From JAJKIV01 sp036741775 (GTDB lineage Bacteria > Gemmatimonadota > Gemmatimonadetes > Gemmatimonadales > Gemmatimonadaceae): a stretch of 64,000 nt of DNA. The position numbers and the translations under genes were made by a program. The DNA lies in contig DAINRQ010000001.1 in NCBI GenBank assembly GCA_036741775.1, positions 109,165-173,164 on the forward strand, in the 5' to 3' direction. The notes under the pieces were generated by a model. It was not told where the DNA came from and ran no database searches. It was given only the letters and a program-made list of their open reading frames with translations. Of the stretch, positions 52,642 through 62,913 are shown piece by piece; the stretch's first letter is position 1; every line of letters starts with the position of its first letter.

Positions 52642-53667
52642 TTACTCGTACACGATGATCAGCCACGCCGACGCACTCCAGAACCGCTCCGGATCCCTGA
52701 TCCGCATGGTCCCGCCTAACGATGGAGACACGTCGATCGAGACCTGACCTGGGTCGTGCCTCGACACGATTCGGTACTCCTCCGCCTCCGGCATCGCGAT
52801 GACGGTGTCGCGCAGTCGGTCGATGCGTGTGAACGTGTTGCGCGCCATCGCCCGTGCCGGCGTCAGACTCTTCCCGAAGCCGAGAACTCCGCCCTCCTCC
52901 GTCAGCACACCAGCGCGTACGAGTTGCTCGCTTGTCCCCACCACGTACCACGCCGCATTCGCGCGTGATGTGATTCGACGAAGCGAATCGGCGAGGATGC
53001 CGTTCTCCTCCGTGAGCTTGCGCGTCGAATCGGTCAGTGCCGTCACCTCTGTCTCGAGCTCCGCAATGCGGATCAGGTACCCTGCAATCATGTCCTTCTG
53101 GCCGTCGATCGTGCGGAGGTGCTCCTCCACCTCGGCGCGCAGCCGGTCGTTGTCGCGTGCGAACTCGAGCAGCCGTTCTCCTCGTGCGCGCGAGCTGTCC
53201 TCGACCTCGGCAAGCCGATGCCGGACACCCTCGAGCCTCCGGAGCATCGCCTCGCGGTAGGTGCTGGTCCCGCCTGGAATCTCGCCGAGCGGATCGACCG
53301 CTACCTCACCCGACGAGGCGATTGCGGCGACGTCTGCGGCCGTCACCTGCTCGACCTCGGCAGGATACTCTGCGTAAGCGGCCGAGCCATCGATTCGCTG
53401 CAGTTCCTGCGCGATCGCCTCAATGAGAAGGTGTGCCTCGCGCACCTCACGAAGCAGCGTGTCCTTCTCGGCGGAGATCCGCTCGAAGACGACCATCTGG
53501 CGCTGCAGCGTCGCGTTCTGCGCGGAAAGCGAATCGATGGTCGCGCGAGAGCCGCGCGCGAGGCGGTCGCGGACGAGGTCCACGCCGCGATCACAGGCGG
53601 CGGTGGTCAAGAGGAGCGTCGCTACGGCGATCGTCCTCAACCGGCCGTCATCCCCTAGACTCTTCAC
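52642..53667 (-). CDS. Coiled-coil lipoprotein, last gene of GTPase operon
   Basis: The 341-residue protein has a lipobox (LLLTTAAC) after a short signal peptide and a long heptad-rich coiled coil, for example RLAEVEDSSRARGERLLEF and AELETEVTALTDSTRKLTE. It ends in a compact β-rich region (YRIVSRHDPGQVSIDVS, WSASAWLIIVYE). GTG 53667 overlaps the stop of the SEDS-PBP gene by 4 bases and has GGAGAG upstream. An upstream ATG at 53703 would overlap by 40 bases and is less likely. As a lipid-anchored coiled coil it could regulate or scaffold the upstream cell wall synthase, by analogy with lipoprotein activators of penicillin-binding proteins; this is inference. Confidence 0.75.
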   Translation of the reverse strand: MKSLGDDGRLRTIAVATLLLTTAACDRGVDLVRDRLARGSRATIDSLSAQNATLQRQMVVFERISAEKDTLLREVREAHLLIEAIAQELQRIDGSAAYAEYPAEVEQVTAADVAAIASSGEVAVDPLGEIPGGTSTYREAMLRRLEGVRHRLAEVEDSSRARGERLLEFARDNDRLRAEVEEHLRTIDGQKDMIAGYLIRIAELETEVTALTDSTRKLTEENGILADSLRRITSRANAAWYVVGTSEQLVRAGVLTEEGGVLGFGKSLTPARAMARNTFTRIDRLRDTVIAMPEAEEYRIVSRHDPGQVSIDVSPSLGGTMRIRDPERFWSASAWLIIVYE

Positions 53668-56600
53668 GGCGTCTCTCCAGGTGCTGGTCGTGCTACGACG
53701 CATGGTTTTTCGGCCCACCCGTACCGCTCGCGAAGGACTGGCGCGACGACGTCGGCGAAGAGCGACACGCCGGTGAGACGCTCCGGGGCGCCGCGCTCGG
53801 CCTCGACGTACACGATGCCGACGATCGGGCAACCACGCGGCCGCACGCGACCATCGCGCCCGCCGAAGAGGAACAACGACAGAGGCTCGAAGCGCTGGCT
53901 CTCGAGTGTGCCCGTCTTGCCGAAGAAGTCGAAGCCCGGCGCGTCGAACATCGAACCGACGGTGCGAGCTGCGGTTCCCCGCCCGCGTACCACACCACGC
54001 ATTCCCGCCAACACATGTTCGCGCGCGACGAATCGAACGCCAGGCTTTTCCGTCGGCGGAATCACGGCGTCACCCACGCGCTGTACGAGCCGCAGCTCAG
54101 TCCCTCGTCCATTCATCACGCGCGTCATCGCGCGCACGAGCGCGGCGTTGCTCCAGTTGTTCTCGTTCTCTCCGATCATGAAGCCGGCGAGGTACCGGAG
54201 GTCGGAGAACTGTGGCGCATCGAGCGGGAGTGTGGGCACGTCCGGCGACACGAGCTGCCACTGCGGATTCGTTCGGAGCAGCCGCCGGTCCACGAGAGGC
54301 TTCCAGAGCGTTTCATCGAACGCGCCTGTGGGCCGGCCGATGCGCGCGTCGAACAGCGTTTCGAGCTGCTGCGCGAGCGGCGACGACGCGACGACGCGAC
54401 GCCCGTTGCGCATCTCGAACCGCGGCCGCGACGCAATCCGGCGTCCCCCGATCGCGTACCCCGGGCCCTCAGCCGTCCCACCTAACGCCGGGAGCCCGTT
54501 CGGCCCGCGCTCTGCCGCGCCGAGCAGGCCCAGCGTCACGGCGTACAGGTTGTTCGAGTTCGGGAGGAAGCAGTTCCACCCGATCGGCACCCGCGGACAC
54601 CCGTGCAGCTCCGACTGCATCGGTGCCCGGGAGCCGAGCGGCCAACCCGCCGCACTCGTGAACCGCTCGCCTGGATGATCGACGACGAGCGAGCGCAGCG
54701 TCGGGTATTCGTTCAGCACCGCCGCGGCGATGAACGGCTTGACGGTCGATGCGGCGCGGTGATTCCGGAAATTGTGATCGAGCGCCGCGAAACGACCGAC
54801 GCGCACTCCCGGCTTCGCCCAGTCCGCCATCACGAGGATGTCTCCCGTCTCGGCGTTCACGAGCATCGCCGAACACTGTCGCACACCACCCGGTGCGGCC
54901 TCGCTGCATCGTCGCTCGAGACCGCGCTCGAGCGCTTCGGTCGCGCGATGGTCGATGGTGAGCGCGACGTCCGACGCCGCGTTGCTGCTGCGCAGCAGCA
55001 GTCCGTCGGCAAGCAGTGAATCCAACCGGGCGATGAGCTCGGGGGTTCCGGGCATGACGGCTCGCGTCGCCTGACCGTTGCGCTCGCGCGAGTACCCGAG
55101 GGAGCCGCGCGGAGTCGCGTCGACGATCCAGGTCGTACTGCTGTCGATCGCGATGACGTCGCCATAGCGCAACCGCTCACCTGACGAGAGCGGGTTGCCA
55201 TTCTTCGTGACACCGGCGCCCGCGGCGAGGACGTCAACGACTGCACCCTTCGCCGTTCGGCGCGCGCGAACACGCGCGTCCCGGTCGCACGCAATCTCCA
55301 AGGAGGCCCCGAAACCAACCGAGGTGTCTCGACACGTGACACGAACGGGGTCGTCCGCATGTGGAGCGAGCACGACGCCGGCCGCGCCCGCTGTGAGGAC
55401 GATGTCCGACGGCGCTTCGATGACACCAACCCGCTGCGCTGTGTCCGCGGAGGCGATGGTGGCATCGACGGCGAGTCGTCCCGTCCACGGGTTCCCGCTT
55501 CCGACCGGCGCGTCCACCTTGCACGGCGCGTCCGATACCCGGAGTTGCGAGCCTTCAGATCGGAGCCACGTCGCGCGCTCGGCACAGTGCGAGCGGTACT
55601 CCGCGCGATTGGTCGCGAACGCGTTTGCGCGCTCGACCGTCGCGAGGACGAAATCGCCATCCCGGAAGCCAAGCTTCCCGCGCGCCGCCGGCCCCGCAAT
55701 GATCGAATCGCCACTCGACACGATGTCCGACCGCTCGACCGCCGCGCGCAGTCCATCGGCGAACGCCGCGAGCTGGAATGCTGGGATCTCGCGGTGAGTC
55801 GCCCGATACAGCGAGCGAGCGACGAAGGCGCCCGCCAGAACGAGAAGCGCTGCTACCGCACCGAGAATCACGGCGAGTCGCCGCATCGCCCCGCTGTTGA
55901 GCTCCGCGCGTTCAGTGACGCCGCGGGCCGGACCGCCTGCGCGCGGCAGAGCAATCACCGCGAGCGCGAGGGTCCACGACGCGAACGCGACGTCCGCCCC
56001 TGACCGAAGACCGAGCAACGGGAGGTTCTGCCCTGTGAGCGGGAGGAGCGACACGTTCGCCGCCGCCATGTACAGCGCCGGCACCGCCACATACATCGCC
56101 AGGCCACCGAGGAGGATACCCCGGGGCACCTCGGTCACCGAGCGGCCCGCGATCATCGCGCTCCCGAGAAGGAGCAGTGCGAGTGCGAGATACGACGCGA
56201 GCAGGAGCCCTCCCCCTGCGAAACCATGCTCGCTCAGCACGAAGACGGCGAACGCGTTGTCGGTGAGGGCGACGTCCTCGGAGATGGCGCGTCGCGTAAA
56301 CGGGGTTCCGTAGAGACCGTTGCCCCACGTGCGTCCGGCGGCCGCGTAGGCACGCATCCCCCAATCCTGCTGGAGCGTGCTGACGATCTCGCGCGCCATG
56401 GGGCTGCGAGCCAGGAGCATCTGTCGCTCGAGCGCCCGCGGGTGCCTGACGGCCGCGTACCGAATCTGCGGGGTGGCGAGCGTGACGGGCCGGGTCGAGA
56501 GCTCGGCGGGCGACACACGGAGCCATGCGCCGATCGCGCCTAACGTCACGACCATGGCGAGCGCTGCCGCCGCGAGACGCTTCGGACCGAGCATTGCAGT

Positions 56601-58970
56601 CGCCATCACTAGCGTCGCGAGCACGGAGGTCACGAGCAGCAGCATGAGCCCGCGATCGGCACCGAGGTAGCCGCCGTAGATCGTGAGCGCGAGCAGCAGG
56701 AAGAGCGGCGTCCGGCGTCGAGTGGCCGATCCGGCGACGGTCCCGCGAAGGTGCGCGTCGACCCGTTCTTTCGTCTCGCGATGCCAGAGCACGGCGAAGA
56801 CGCGCACGACGAGCAAGAGTCCGGCAACCGCGAGGGCGAACCCAAGCGTGATCCCGAGTCGTCGGATGGCGTTCCACTGCGCAATTACCAGAAGCCCGAC
56901 CGGCGCCAGCGCGAACCACAGCGGTGGCAACACGTCCTCGCGCCGATACGGCCAGAGACGGACAGGTCCGACGAGTGGCGCGAGTACGAACCGGGCCGCC
57001 AACGTCGCGATGAGTCCGCCGGCAATCGCGGCGTAGACGATCGGCAGCATCCGTCCGCCGAGTGCGCTCAGCGCTCCGAGCGCGCCACCAGTGGCGCCGA
57101 GCGCGGCGCCGATTCGGACGATGAATGCGTGCCGCGCCATCGTAATGCGCGGCCACACACGCCCCCTCAGCTCGGCGGCGACGTACACGAACACGAGCAG
57201 TACCGTGTACGCGGTCATGCTGAGGTACGGCGGCACGCCGCGCAGCGAAAGTGCGAGCGCAATGTACAGGACGACCAGCACGAGCAGCGTCGCCACCGCG
57301 CGCACGAGATGTCGGCTCGAGAATCCGCGCTCGGTGCCGATCTCGAACATGCCGAGGGGCGTGAAGTCGAGAGATGGCGTACCGTCGGCGCGTCGCGATT
57401 CGCGGGGGACGAGCAGCGCCTGCAGCACCAACAATCCAATGGTTCCGACGGCGACGATGAACGCTGCGAACAACGCGCGGTCGAGGCCGCCGGCCAGCAA
57501 GTACACGGCGACCGGAGCGCCCACGATTACCGCCGCTTCGGGGGCAAACCTCGACAACGACGCGAGCCCGTGCCGACTCGATGACGCTCGCCACCGTCCC
57601 GCGCGCATCCGCTCGAGCAGCCAGACGAGCACCGGAAACGCGACGAGGAAGATGAGCGTCGTCGGCACCGCCTCGGCGTTGTATGGCTCGGCGCTCGTGA
57701 CGCGGACGGCGATGGCCGAACGCACCATGGCAAGCGTGTACGCGAGCCCGACGACGCCGAGCCAGAGCGCCGGCACCGCGCCGCTGGCGGCGCCCGCGAC
57801 ACTGGCGAGCAGCGCGGCGCCAATGGCCCAGGCGATCGCGATCCTGGCCAAGGAGCTACCCGCCCCGAGCCCTTCGGAGATCCGAACGAGATGGCCGCGC
57901 TCGTCGCGTGCGGCGCCTGTCCCCGGGAGGAGCGCGATCTGCCCGCTCGTGAGCGTTCGTACGCGTCCATTCGCGTGCCAGCGCCAGTGCCCGGGAGTCC
58001 ACTCGAGGGCGCCGGCGTAGTCGGCTGCGTGCGTACCTAACGGGAAGCCGCTCAGCTCGATGAGCGGAAGCGTGCCCGGCGCCGGCGGGGCACCATACGA
58101 CACCCGATGGACGGCGCGATCGTCGCTCCCGTGGAGCGGCCACCGCTCGCCGACGAGACGGCCCGTGTAGAGCACGTGAGCACGATTGGCTCGCCGGTCC
58201 GCAACGACGCGAAGACGCACGGTCTCTCGCCCGATGCCGATCGCGAGCACCCCCGCATCGACCCGCGCCTCCGACCGGAGGGCCTGGCCGTTGACGGCGA
58301 CTGTCGTGCGTGCCGCTCCCGCGATGTACGCTCGGCCATCTCGTCGGAACAGTACGAACCCTGGAAGGCGACCGAGTGCGGGATCGAGCGCATCGCTCCG
58401 GACGCCGTTCTCGGTCACGCGAGCTCTCACCGTAACGCCTGCCGCACTGATCACGCGATGCGCACAGAGTCGTGCGACGCGCACCGTACAGCCGAACGGC
58501 CACCACGGCATGGAGACGCCAACCGTGACCGGCGCGGCGTTCGGATGCGCGAGTGTGACCTCGGCCGACCGCCCGACGGGCGCGGCGGCGAGCACGACAT
58601 CACCCGTCGCGACCGGCGGCGCACCCGGTCCGGCGTGAACTACGAGCGCCGAGTCGTCAGGTCGGAAATGGACCGAGATCGCCCCCGTGCCTCCGCGTCC
58701 ACTGCTCGGAGCTGGAATCCGTACGTCCGCACTCGGCGTCGCGCCTATGCGGATCGTGTCGAGGAGGAACGCATACTGCCCAACAACCTGCAGGGTGTGT
58801 CCCGACCGAGCCTCTGGACGGTTGCGAAGCAGGAGCGTGAGCAGCGCCAGGGGCACCGACACCGCGAGGAGCGTCGCGAGCCGCACGAATGGCCCAGGTG
58901 ACCGCCATGCCCAGTACGCGGCCCCCGCGGTTGCGGCGACGGAGAGGACGATGGCAGCGGCGAGCGTCAT
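53664..58970 (-). CDS. Giant FHA-like / SEDS (FtsW-RodA) / PBP transpeptidase fusion
   Basis: The 1768-residue membrane protein has two N-terminal membrane helices, FHA-like segments (RIGATPSADVRIPAP; about 60-290), and from about 390 to 1030 a polytopic region with SEDS features. These include LTDNAFAVFVLSEHGFAGG with D904 at the position of the catalytic Asp of RodA/FtsW, and LTGQNLPLLGLRSGADV matching the 'GQTLPF' segment. From about 1040 it is PBP-like, with SxxK S1408-K1411 in AASTVKPF, SxN S1472-N1474 in PNSNNLY, and KTG at 1685 in FFGKTGTLE, plus a further FHA-like patch. SEDS polymerases and class B PBPs normally act as separate partners; here both sit in one chain. ATG 58970 overlaps the upstream GTPase stop. 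Confidence 0.85.
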   Translation of the reverse strand: MTLAAAIVLSVAATAGAAYWAWRSPGPFVRLATLLAVSVPLALLTLLLRNRPEARSGHTLQVVGQYAFLLDTIRIGATPSADVRIPAPSSGRGGTGAISVHFRPDDSALVVHAGPGAPPVATGDVVLAAAPVGRSAEVTLAHPNAAPVTVGVSMPWWPFGCTVRVARLCAHRVISAAGVTVRARVTENGVRSDALDPALGRLPGFVLFRRDGRAYIAGAARTTVAVNGQALRSEARVDAGVLAIGIGRETVRLRVVADRRANRAHVLYTGRLVGERWPLHGSDDRAVHRVSYGAPPAPGTLPLIELSGFPLGTHAADYAGALEWTPGHWRWHANGRVRTLTSGQIALLPGTGAARDERGHLVRISEGLGAGSSLARIAIAWAIGAALLASVAGAASGAVPALWLGVVGLAYTLAMVRSAIAVRVTSAEPYNAEAVPTTLIFLVAFPVLVWLLERMRAGRWRASSSRHGLASLSRFAPEAAVIVGAPVAVYLLAGGLDRALFAAFIVAVGTIGLLVLQALLVPRESRRADGTPSLDFTPLGMFEIGTERGFSSRHLVRAVATLLVLVVLYIALALSLRGVPPYLSMTAYTVLLVFVYVAAELRGRVWPRITMARHAFIVRIGAALGATGGALGALSALGGRMLPIVYAAIAGGLIATLAARFVLAPLVGPVRLWPYRREDVLPPLWFALAPVGLLVIAQWNAIRRLGITLGFALAVAGLLLVVRVFAVLWHRETKERVDAHLRGTVAGSATRRRTPLFLLLALTIYGGYLGADRGLMLLLVTSVLATLVMATAMLGPKRLAAAALAMVVTLGAIGAWLRVSPAELSTRPVTLATPQIRYAAVRHPRALERQMLLARSPMAREIVSTLQQDWGMRAYAAAGRTWGNGLYGTPFTRRAISEDVALTDNAFAVFVLSEHGFAGGGLLLASYLALALLLLGSAMIAGRSVTEVPRGILLGGLAMYVAVPALYMAAANVSLLPLTGQNLPLLGLRSGADVAFASWTLALAVIALPRAGGPARGVTERAELNSGAMRRLAVILGAVAALLVLAGAFVARSLYRATHREIPAFQLAAFADGLRAAVERSDIVSSGDSIIAGPAARGKLGFRDGDFVLATVERANAFATNRAEYRSHCAERATWLRSEGSQLRVSDAPCKVDAPVGSGNPWTGRLAVDATIASADTAQRVGVIEAPSDIVLTAGAAGVVLAPHADDPVRVTCRDTSVGFGASLEIACDRDARVRARRTAKGAVVDVLAAGAGVTKNGNPLSSGERLRYGDVIAIDSSTTWIVDATPRGSLGYSRERNGQATRAVMPGTPELIARLDSLLADGLLLRSSNAASDVALTIDHRATEALERGLERRCSEAAPGGVRQCSAMLVNAETGDILVMADWAKPGVRVGRFAALDHNFRNHRAASTVKPFIAAAVLNEYPTLRSLVVDHPGERFTSAAGWPLGSRAPMQSELHGCPRVPIGWNCFLPNSNNLYAVTLGLLGAAERGPNGLPALGGTAEGPGYAIGGRRIASRPRFEMRNGRRVVASSPLAQQLETLFDARIGRPTGAFDETLWKPLVDRRLLRTNPQWQLVSPDVPTLPLDAPQFSDLRYLAGFMIGENENNWSNAALVRAMTRVMNGRGTELRLVQRVGDAVIPPTEKPGVRFVAREHVLAGMRGVVRGRGTAARTVGSMFDAPGFDFFGKTGTLESQRFEPLSLFLFGGRDGRVRPRGCPIVGIVYVEAERGAPERLTGVSLFADVVAPVLRERYGWAEKPCVVARPAPGETP

Positions 58971-60454
58971 GTGCCGATCCGCTCGAGAAGGCGCACTGCC
59001 GAACGGCGTTGCGCGTCGTCGCCGTAGATGAGCACCCAGGTGAGGTCCTCGCTCACCGTAGTTCGCGGACAGTCGAGCTCACCGAGGAGACACGCGCGGG
59101 CGCGAATCAGACGCTCCGGCGTGTACTCGCGGCTGCCAGCCTTTCCGCGATCGATGAGGCGCGAGGCGTGCACGTACGCGCGACGGAACCAGCGGGTCCC
59201 CGATTCTCCCTCGCGACGCACGGCCATCCCCTCCTCGAACGCGGCACGCATGCTATCTCGCTCGGCGCGCGCGTCGAAGACCGGAGTCGGGCGAGTGGAA
59301 CGACGCGCGACATCTCCGGTCGATTCGCGCGAGCGTGGTGCGGTGGCGTTCGCGGTACGAGGCCGAGCGGTCTGCGGTGACGGCGTCCGACGTCGCGAGG
59401 TGCTCGGCCCAGCTGTGTCGGACCGCGTCCACGTTGTCCTCGGTTCAGTCGCGCTGGAGTCGGTAGTCGAAGCCGTCGTGGTCGTTGGCTGGCGGAGCGT
59501 CTTTGCGACTCTCACGCCGCCGTACGCGGCGCCGGCGAGGACGGCGACCATCGCCGTTCCGCGTAAGGCGCGCACGCTCCACCGCTTCACGAGTTCCACG
59601 GCGCGACCGCGCAGCGCGGCCGTCTGCACGGCACGCACCCGGCGCGTCCGCTGCTCTTCCAGCCAGTCGAGGACCTCGTTGAGTCCGATGGGGCGCACCT
59701 TGTCAGGCACCACGCCCGCCGACGACACCGCAAAGCACTTGAGCGTCGGACACACCGCCTCGAACCAGGTGAGCGACGTCGCACCGAGGTGGTCTAGTAA
59801 CGCCTGGGTGGGGTTCGCGAGGGCGGCTTCACGACGGTCGGGGGACAGGCAATCGATCTTGCTCAGGCAGATCGCGACCGGAAGGTCGAGTTGCGGGGCG
59901 CCACCGGCCTCGATGAGCGCGACGAGCTGCTCGAGGATGAGTAGCCGATCGAGCGTCGACGCGGCCCCGTCCGGCGTTGCCTCGAAGAGCCAGAGAACGC
60001 CGTGACTCGTCGCGACCTGACGGTAGAGGTTCTTGCCCGCCGTACTCAGTCGTTGGGTCGGATCGATTGAAAACTCGCCAGCGGGATCGACGAGCGCGAC
60101 GCGCAGCTCACCGACCTGGCGCCCCGCCTTCATCTTGCGCAGCGTTAGGCGGAGCGGGCGGTACGGCGTGTCGCGTACACCGGTCTTCGTGTTGCGCCGC
60201 TCGCGCAGCTCCTCGTGCGCGCGCAGCACCGTCTCCTGCGTGTGGGGGTCGTCGCAGTCCTTGGGGTGCGCCGTCCAGCGTTCGGCGTCCTGCCCACGGG
60301 AGAGCCCGTACAGGGCGCCGATGAAGCCGCTCTTCCCGGCCTTCGGCGCGCCCCAGAGGAAGAATCCGTCGTGCGTATCGCCCGGGCCGAGTCGCGGGAC
60401 ACCCGTCATGGGCGGCGTGACGTTCGGCGACGTTGGCGTGATCGGTGTCGTCAT
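58967..60454 (-). CDS. P-loop GTPase with membrane segment (DO-GTPase1-like)
   Basis: The 495-residue protein has Walker A GAPKAGKS (residues 35-42) in FFLWGAPKAGKSGFIGALYG, a G3-like VALVDPAGEF, and a G4-like ICLSKID. It is a TRAFAC-type GTPase, but SKID replaces the usual NKxD. A membrane helix (MVAVLAGAAYGGVRVAKTL) follows the GTPase domain at about residue 305, then a Thr/Ser-rich linker and a helical C-terminus (EYTPERLIRARACLLG). It resembles the paired 'double GTPases' described in bacterial conflict systems with GAP1 proteins. The start overlaps the GAP1-like stop, and the stop overlaps the SEDS-PBP start. Confidence 0.8.
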   Translation of the reverse strand: MTTPITPTSPNVTPPMTGVPRLGPGDTHDGFFLWGAPKAGKSGFIGALYGLSRGQDAERWTAHPKDCDDPHTQETVLRAHEELRERRNTKTGVRDTPYRPLRLTLRKMKAGRQVGELRVALVDPAGEFSIDPTQRLSTAGKNLYRQVATSHGVLWLFEATPDGAASTLDRLLILEQLVALIEAGGAPQLDLPVAICLSKIDCLSPDRREAALANPTQALLDHLGATSLTWFEAVCPTLKCFAVSSAGVVPDKVRPIGLNEVLDWLEEQRTRRVRAVQTAALRGRAVELVKRWSVRALRGTAMVAVLAGAAYGGVRVAKTLRQPTTTTASTTDSSATEPRTTWTRSDTAGPSTSRRRTPSPQTARPRTANATAPRSRESTGDVARRSTRPTPVFDARAERDSMRAAFEEGMAVRREGESGTRWFRRAYVHASRLIDRGKAGSREYTPERLIRARACLLGELDCPRTTVSEDLTWVLIYGDDAQRRSAVRLLERIGT

Positions 60455-62913
60455 TGGCGATCTCCTGCTACCGCGGCCGCCCCGTTCGATCGACGTGGGA
60501 GGCGGCTCATCAGACGTCCGATGACACTCTCATCGTCAACGGCGAGGAACGTTCGCAGCGCGCGCTCCTCGTCCGCGGCGACCAGATCAGCCGCGAGCAC
60601 GCGGTGCAGGGTGGCCCTGGCTTCGGCATAGCTGTCTTCGTCCCGCACCCGCTCGATCTCGCGGAGGGCGAGCGCGAGCCGATGCATGCGCACGCGATCG
60701 GCGACCCGAGCCTCGGCGGCGCCAAGGAGCGCGTCAGTCATCCGCTCGGCGGCGGCGGGTGTGGCGACGGATGCTACCGTAGCCACGAGGATGGCGAGCT
60801 CGGTCGGGCTGTTTCGCGACGCTCCCGCGGTCGCAAGTTGCGGGATGAGCAGGTCTACCGTCGCGTCGTCGATGCGTCCGCCCTCGCCGCCCGCGACGGC
60901 GCATGCATCGGCGAACGCGCCCACCGTGAACCGACCGGAGGCGTAGCCTCGCACCACCCACGCGAGGGCGCGCACGAGCAGCTCGCGGCGCGACACGTCG
61001 TCCACCTGGCGCGCGACGTCCAGCCACGCGGGGCGGAACACGAAGGCGGCGTCCGCGGCGGCGAAGTGAAGAAGCACCCGACCGACCTGGCTCGCGAGCT
61101 CGCTGCGCGGAGCGAGGCGCCGCTGACCCTCGAGTAGCGACGCGGCGGCGCGCACTGGAGCATCGCTCAGCGCACCAGCGTGCGCCCGCTCGAGAGCGGC
61201 AATCACCCAGCCCGCGAGCTCGGAGTCGCCGGTGGCGTCCGGTGACTCGGCGAAGACCCGTGAAAGCTCGACCGCGGTGGGTCGCGGATCCACACCGGTC
61301 GCCGCCATCTCGGTGATCCCGAGAAAGTGACGCACCGCGCGCTCCACCGGATCGCTCGGCGGTGTGGTCGGTCCGACGGTCACCGCCGGAGCGGTCCACA
61401 AACGAACGAGGGATTCCACGAGCGCGCCCAACCGGTCTGGGGGTTCGAGCATCGCTCGTTCGCCGAGCACGCGCCTGACGAGCGCAAACGCGATGGCCGA
61501 TGCATGCTCGCGCGACCGTGCGTTCGTGCCGTCCGTGATCTGCGCGATCGCCTGCAAGCCCTCTAGCGCTTCGCCGTACGTCGCGCCCTTTGCGGCGAGG
61601 GCGTCGAACAGCCTCGCGACGTGTGAGCGCCCTTTCACCCAACGCGCGCTCCCGTCATTCCATGCGAGCTCCCACGGCAGGCCGGGATCGGCGATCGAAA
61701 GAAAGCGATCGAGATCACCGAGCGACGCGGCGCCGCAGGCGAGCATGACGCGCACGTTCAGCGCGGTCGCGTCGGTCGCCGGCACGGGCACGTCGCGCAA
61801 ATCATCGATCAACCTTGTGAAGAGCTCTCCGAACCGTTCCGGATGCGAGTCACGCTCGTGCCCGACGCACCCGCCGATCGCGTGCGCTGCCGCCCACGCG
61901 CCACGCTGGCCGCCGCGAATCACGTCGGCGAGGCCAGCAGCCACACGTTCCGCGGTCACGCGCTCGAACAACGCATTCGTCAGCCGGAGTCGCTCATCCC
62001 ATTGCTCCGCCCGAGCGGGCACGAGCACCGCGCGTCGCACGTCGCCGGAGCGGAGCCCGTCATTCAAGAGGTCGAGACGCAGCATGCGAGCGACCCCGAC
62101 GCCCAGATCCGACACGCCGCTGTCGACGCCGGCCCAGACCTGGCGGAGGCGGTCGGGGACTCGGCCTAACGCGACAAGTCTCCCGGCGTTCGCGATGGCA
62201 TCGTGCAACGCCGGATCGTCCGCATCGCGTGGCAGTATGACCGACCACTCGCGCTCGAGCAGGAGGGCATGTCCGCGCTCGGCCATCGTGAGGCGCGGCG
62301 TATGCTTGGGGTAGTCGACGGTCGGGGCCTGGAACGTGACCAGCGGCCTGAGTGCAGGCGGCAAGAGGAGCGTGATGCACTCGATCGTTTCCGGGCGAAC
62401 TGTCGCGCCGACACAGAGGACGCGGTCGCCCGCGAGGAGCGCGCCGAGCAGCGTCGCGAGAGCCCTGGGATCCTCGTGAGCGACGAGCTGACCGAGCCGC
62501 GTGGCTTCGGCCGCTTCGTCGCGCGCAGGGACTGGCGTCGCCGGGAGCTCGCCGAGCCGCTCCGGACGCCGGTCCGTCGAGAGCGGAGGCAGCGCGCGAA
62601 ACGCATCACATCCCATCGCAGCGAAATCGGCATCGCTCAGGGCGACGACGTCATACACGAGCGACGCGCGGCCTGCCGAATCACGCTCGGCGTTCGTGAA
62701 ATAGCGGGCGAGCACATGACCCCACGTTGGGGAGCGCAGGTACGCGATGCCCTGATCGAGGTAGGCACTCGGATCGCCGATGTCGGGCACGCGGCACAGC
62801 TCGAATGCTTCGTCGTGCGTGAGGTTCGCCGTCTTCGCGACGAGGGCGTAGCCGTCGTTGACGAGCCCCCAGATCGCGCGGCGTGGCCCGGGCGCGCTGG
62901 CGGTAGCCGTCAC
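60451..62913 (-). CDS. GAP1-like GTPase-associated protein
   Basis: The 820-residue protein begins RRAIWGLVNDGYALVAKTAN, then LRSPTWGHVLARYFTNAERD and LVYDVVALSDADFAAMGCDA. This pattern fits the N-terminal domain of GAP1 (GTPase-associated protein 1), whose members often begin with a 'WGxxxxGYxLxA' element. The remaining ~550 residues are helical and repeat-like, and could be the middle and C-terminal GAP1 regions. GTG 62913 has GGAGG 7 bases upstream and a GTGA overlap with the first GTPase stop. It is flanked on both sides by P-loop GTPases. The family assignment is from memory and should be tested by profile search. Confidence 0.65.
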   Translation of the reverse strand: MTATASAPGPRRAIWGLVNDGYALVAKTANLTHDEAFELCRVPDIGDPSAYLDQGIAYLRSPTWGHVLARYFTNAERDSAGRASLVYDVVALSDADFAAMGCDAFRALPPLSTDRRPERLGELPATPVPARDEAAEATRLGQLVAHEDPRALATLLGALLAGDRVLCVGATVRPETIECITLLLPPALRPLVTFQAPTVDYPKHTPRLTMAERGHALLLEREWSVILPRDADDPALHDAIANAGRLVALGRVPDRLRQVWAGVDSGVSDLGVGVARMLRLDLLNDGLRSGDVRRAVLVPARAEQWDERLRLTNALFERVTAERVAAGLADVIRGGQRGAWAAAHAIGGCVGHERDSHPERFGELFTRLIDDLRDVPVPATDATALNVRVMLACGAASLGDLDRFLSIADPGLPWELAWNDGSARWVKGRSHVARLFDALAAKGATYGEALEGLQAIAQITDGTNARSREHASAIAFALVRRVLGERAMLEPPDRLGALVESLVRLWTAPAVTVGPTTPPSDPVERAVRHFLGITEMAATGVDPRPTAVELSRVFAESPDATGDSELAGWVIAALERAHAGALSDAPVRAAASLLEGQRRLAPRSELASQVGRVLLHFAAADAAFVFRPAWLDVARQVDDVSRRELLVRALAWVVRGYASGRFTVGAFADACAVAGGEGGRIDDATVDLLIPQLATAGASRNSPTELAILVATVASVATPAAAERMTDALLGAAEARVADRVRMHRLALALREIERVRDEDSYAEARATLHRVLAADLVAADEERALRTFLAVDDESVIGRLMSRLPRRSNGAAAVAGDRQ

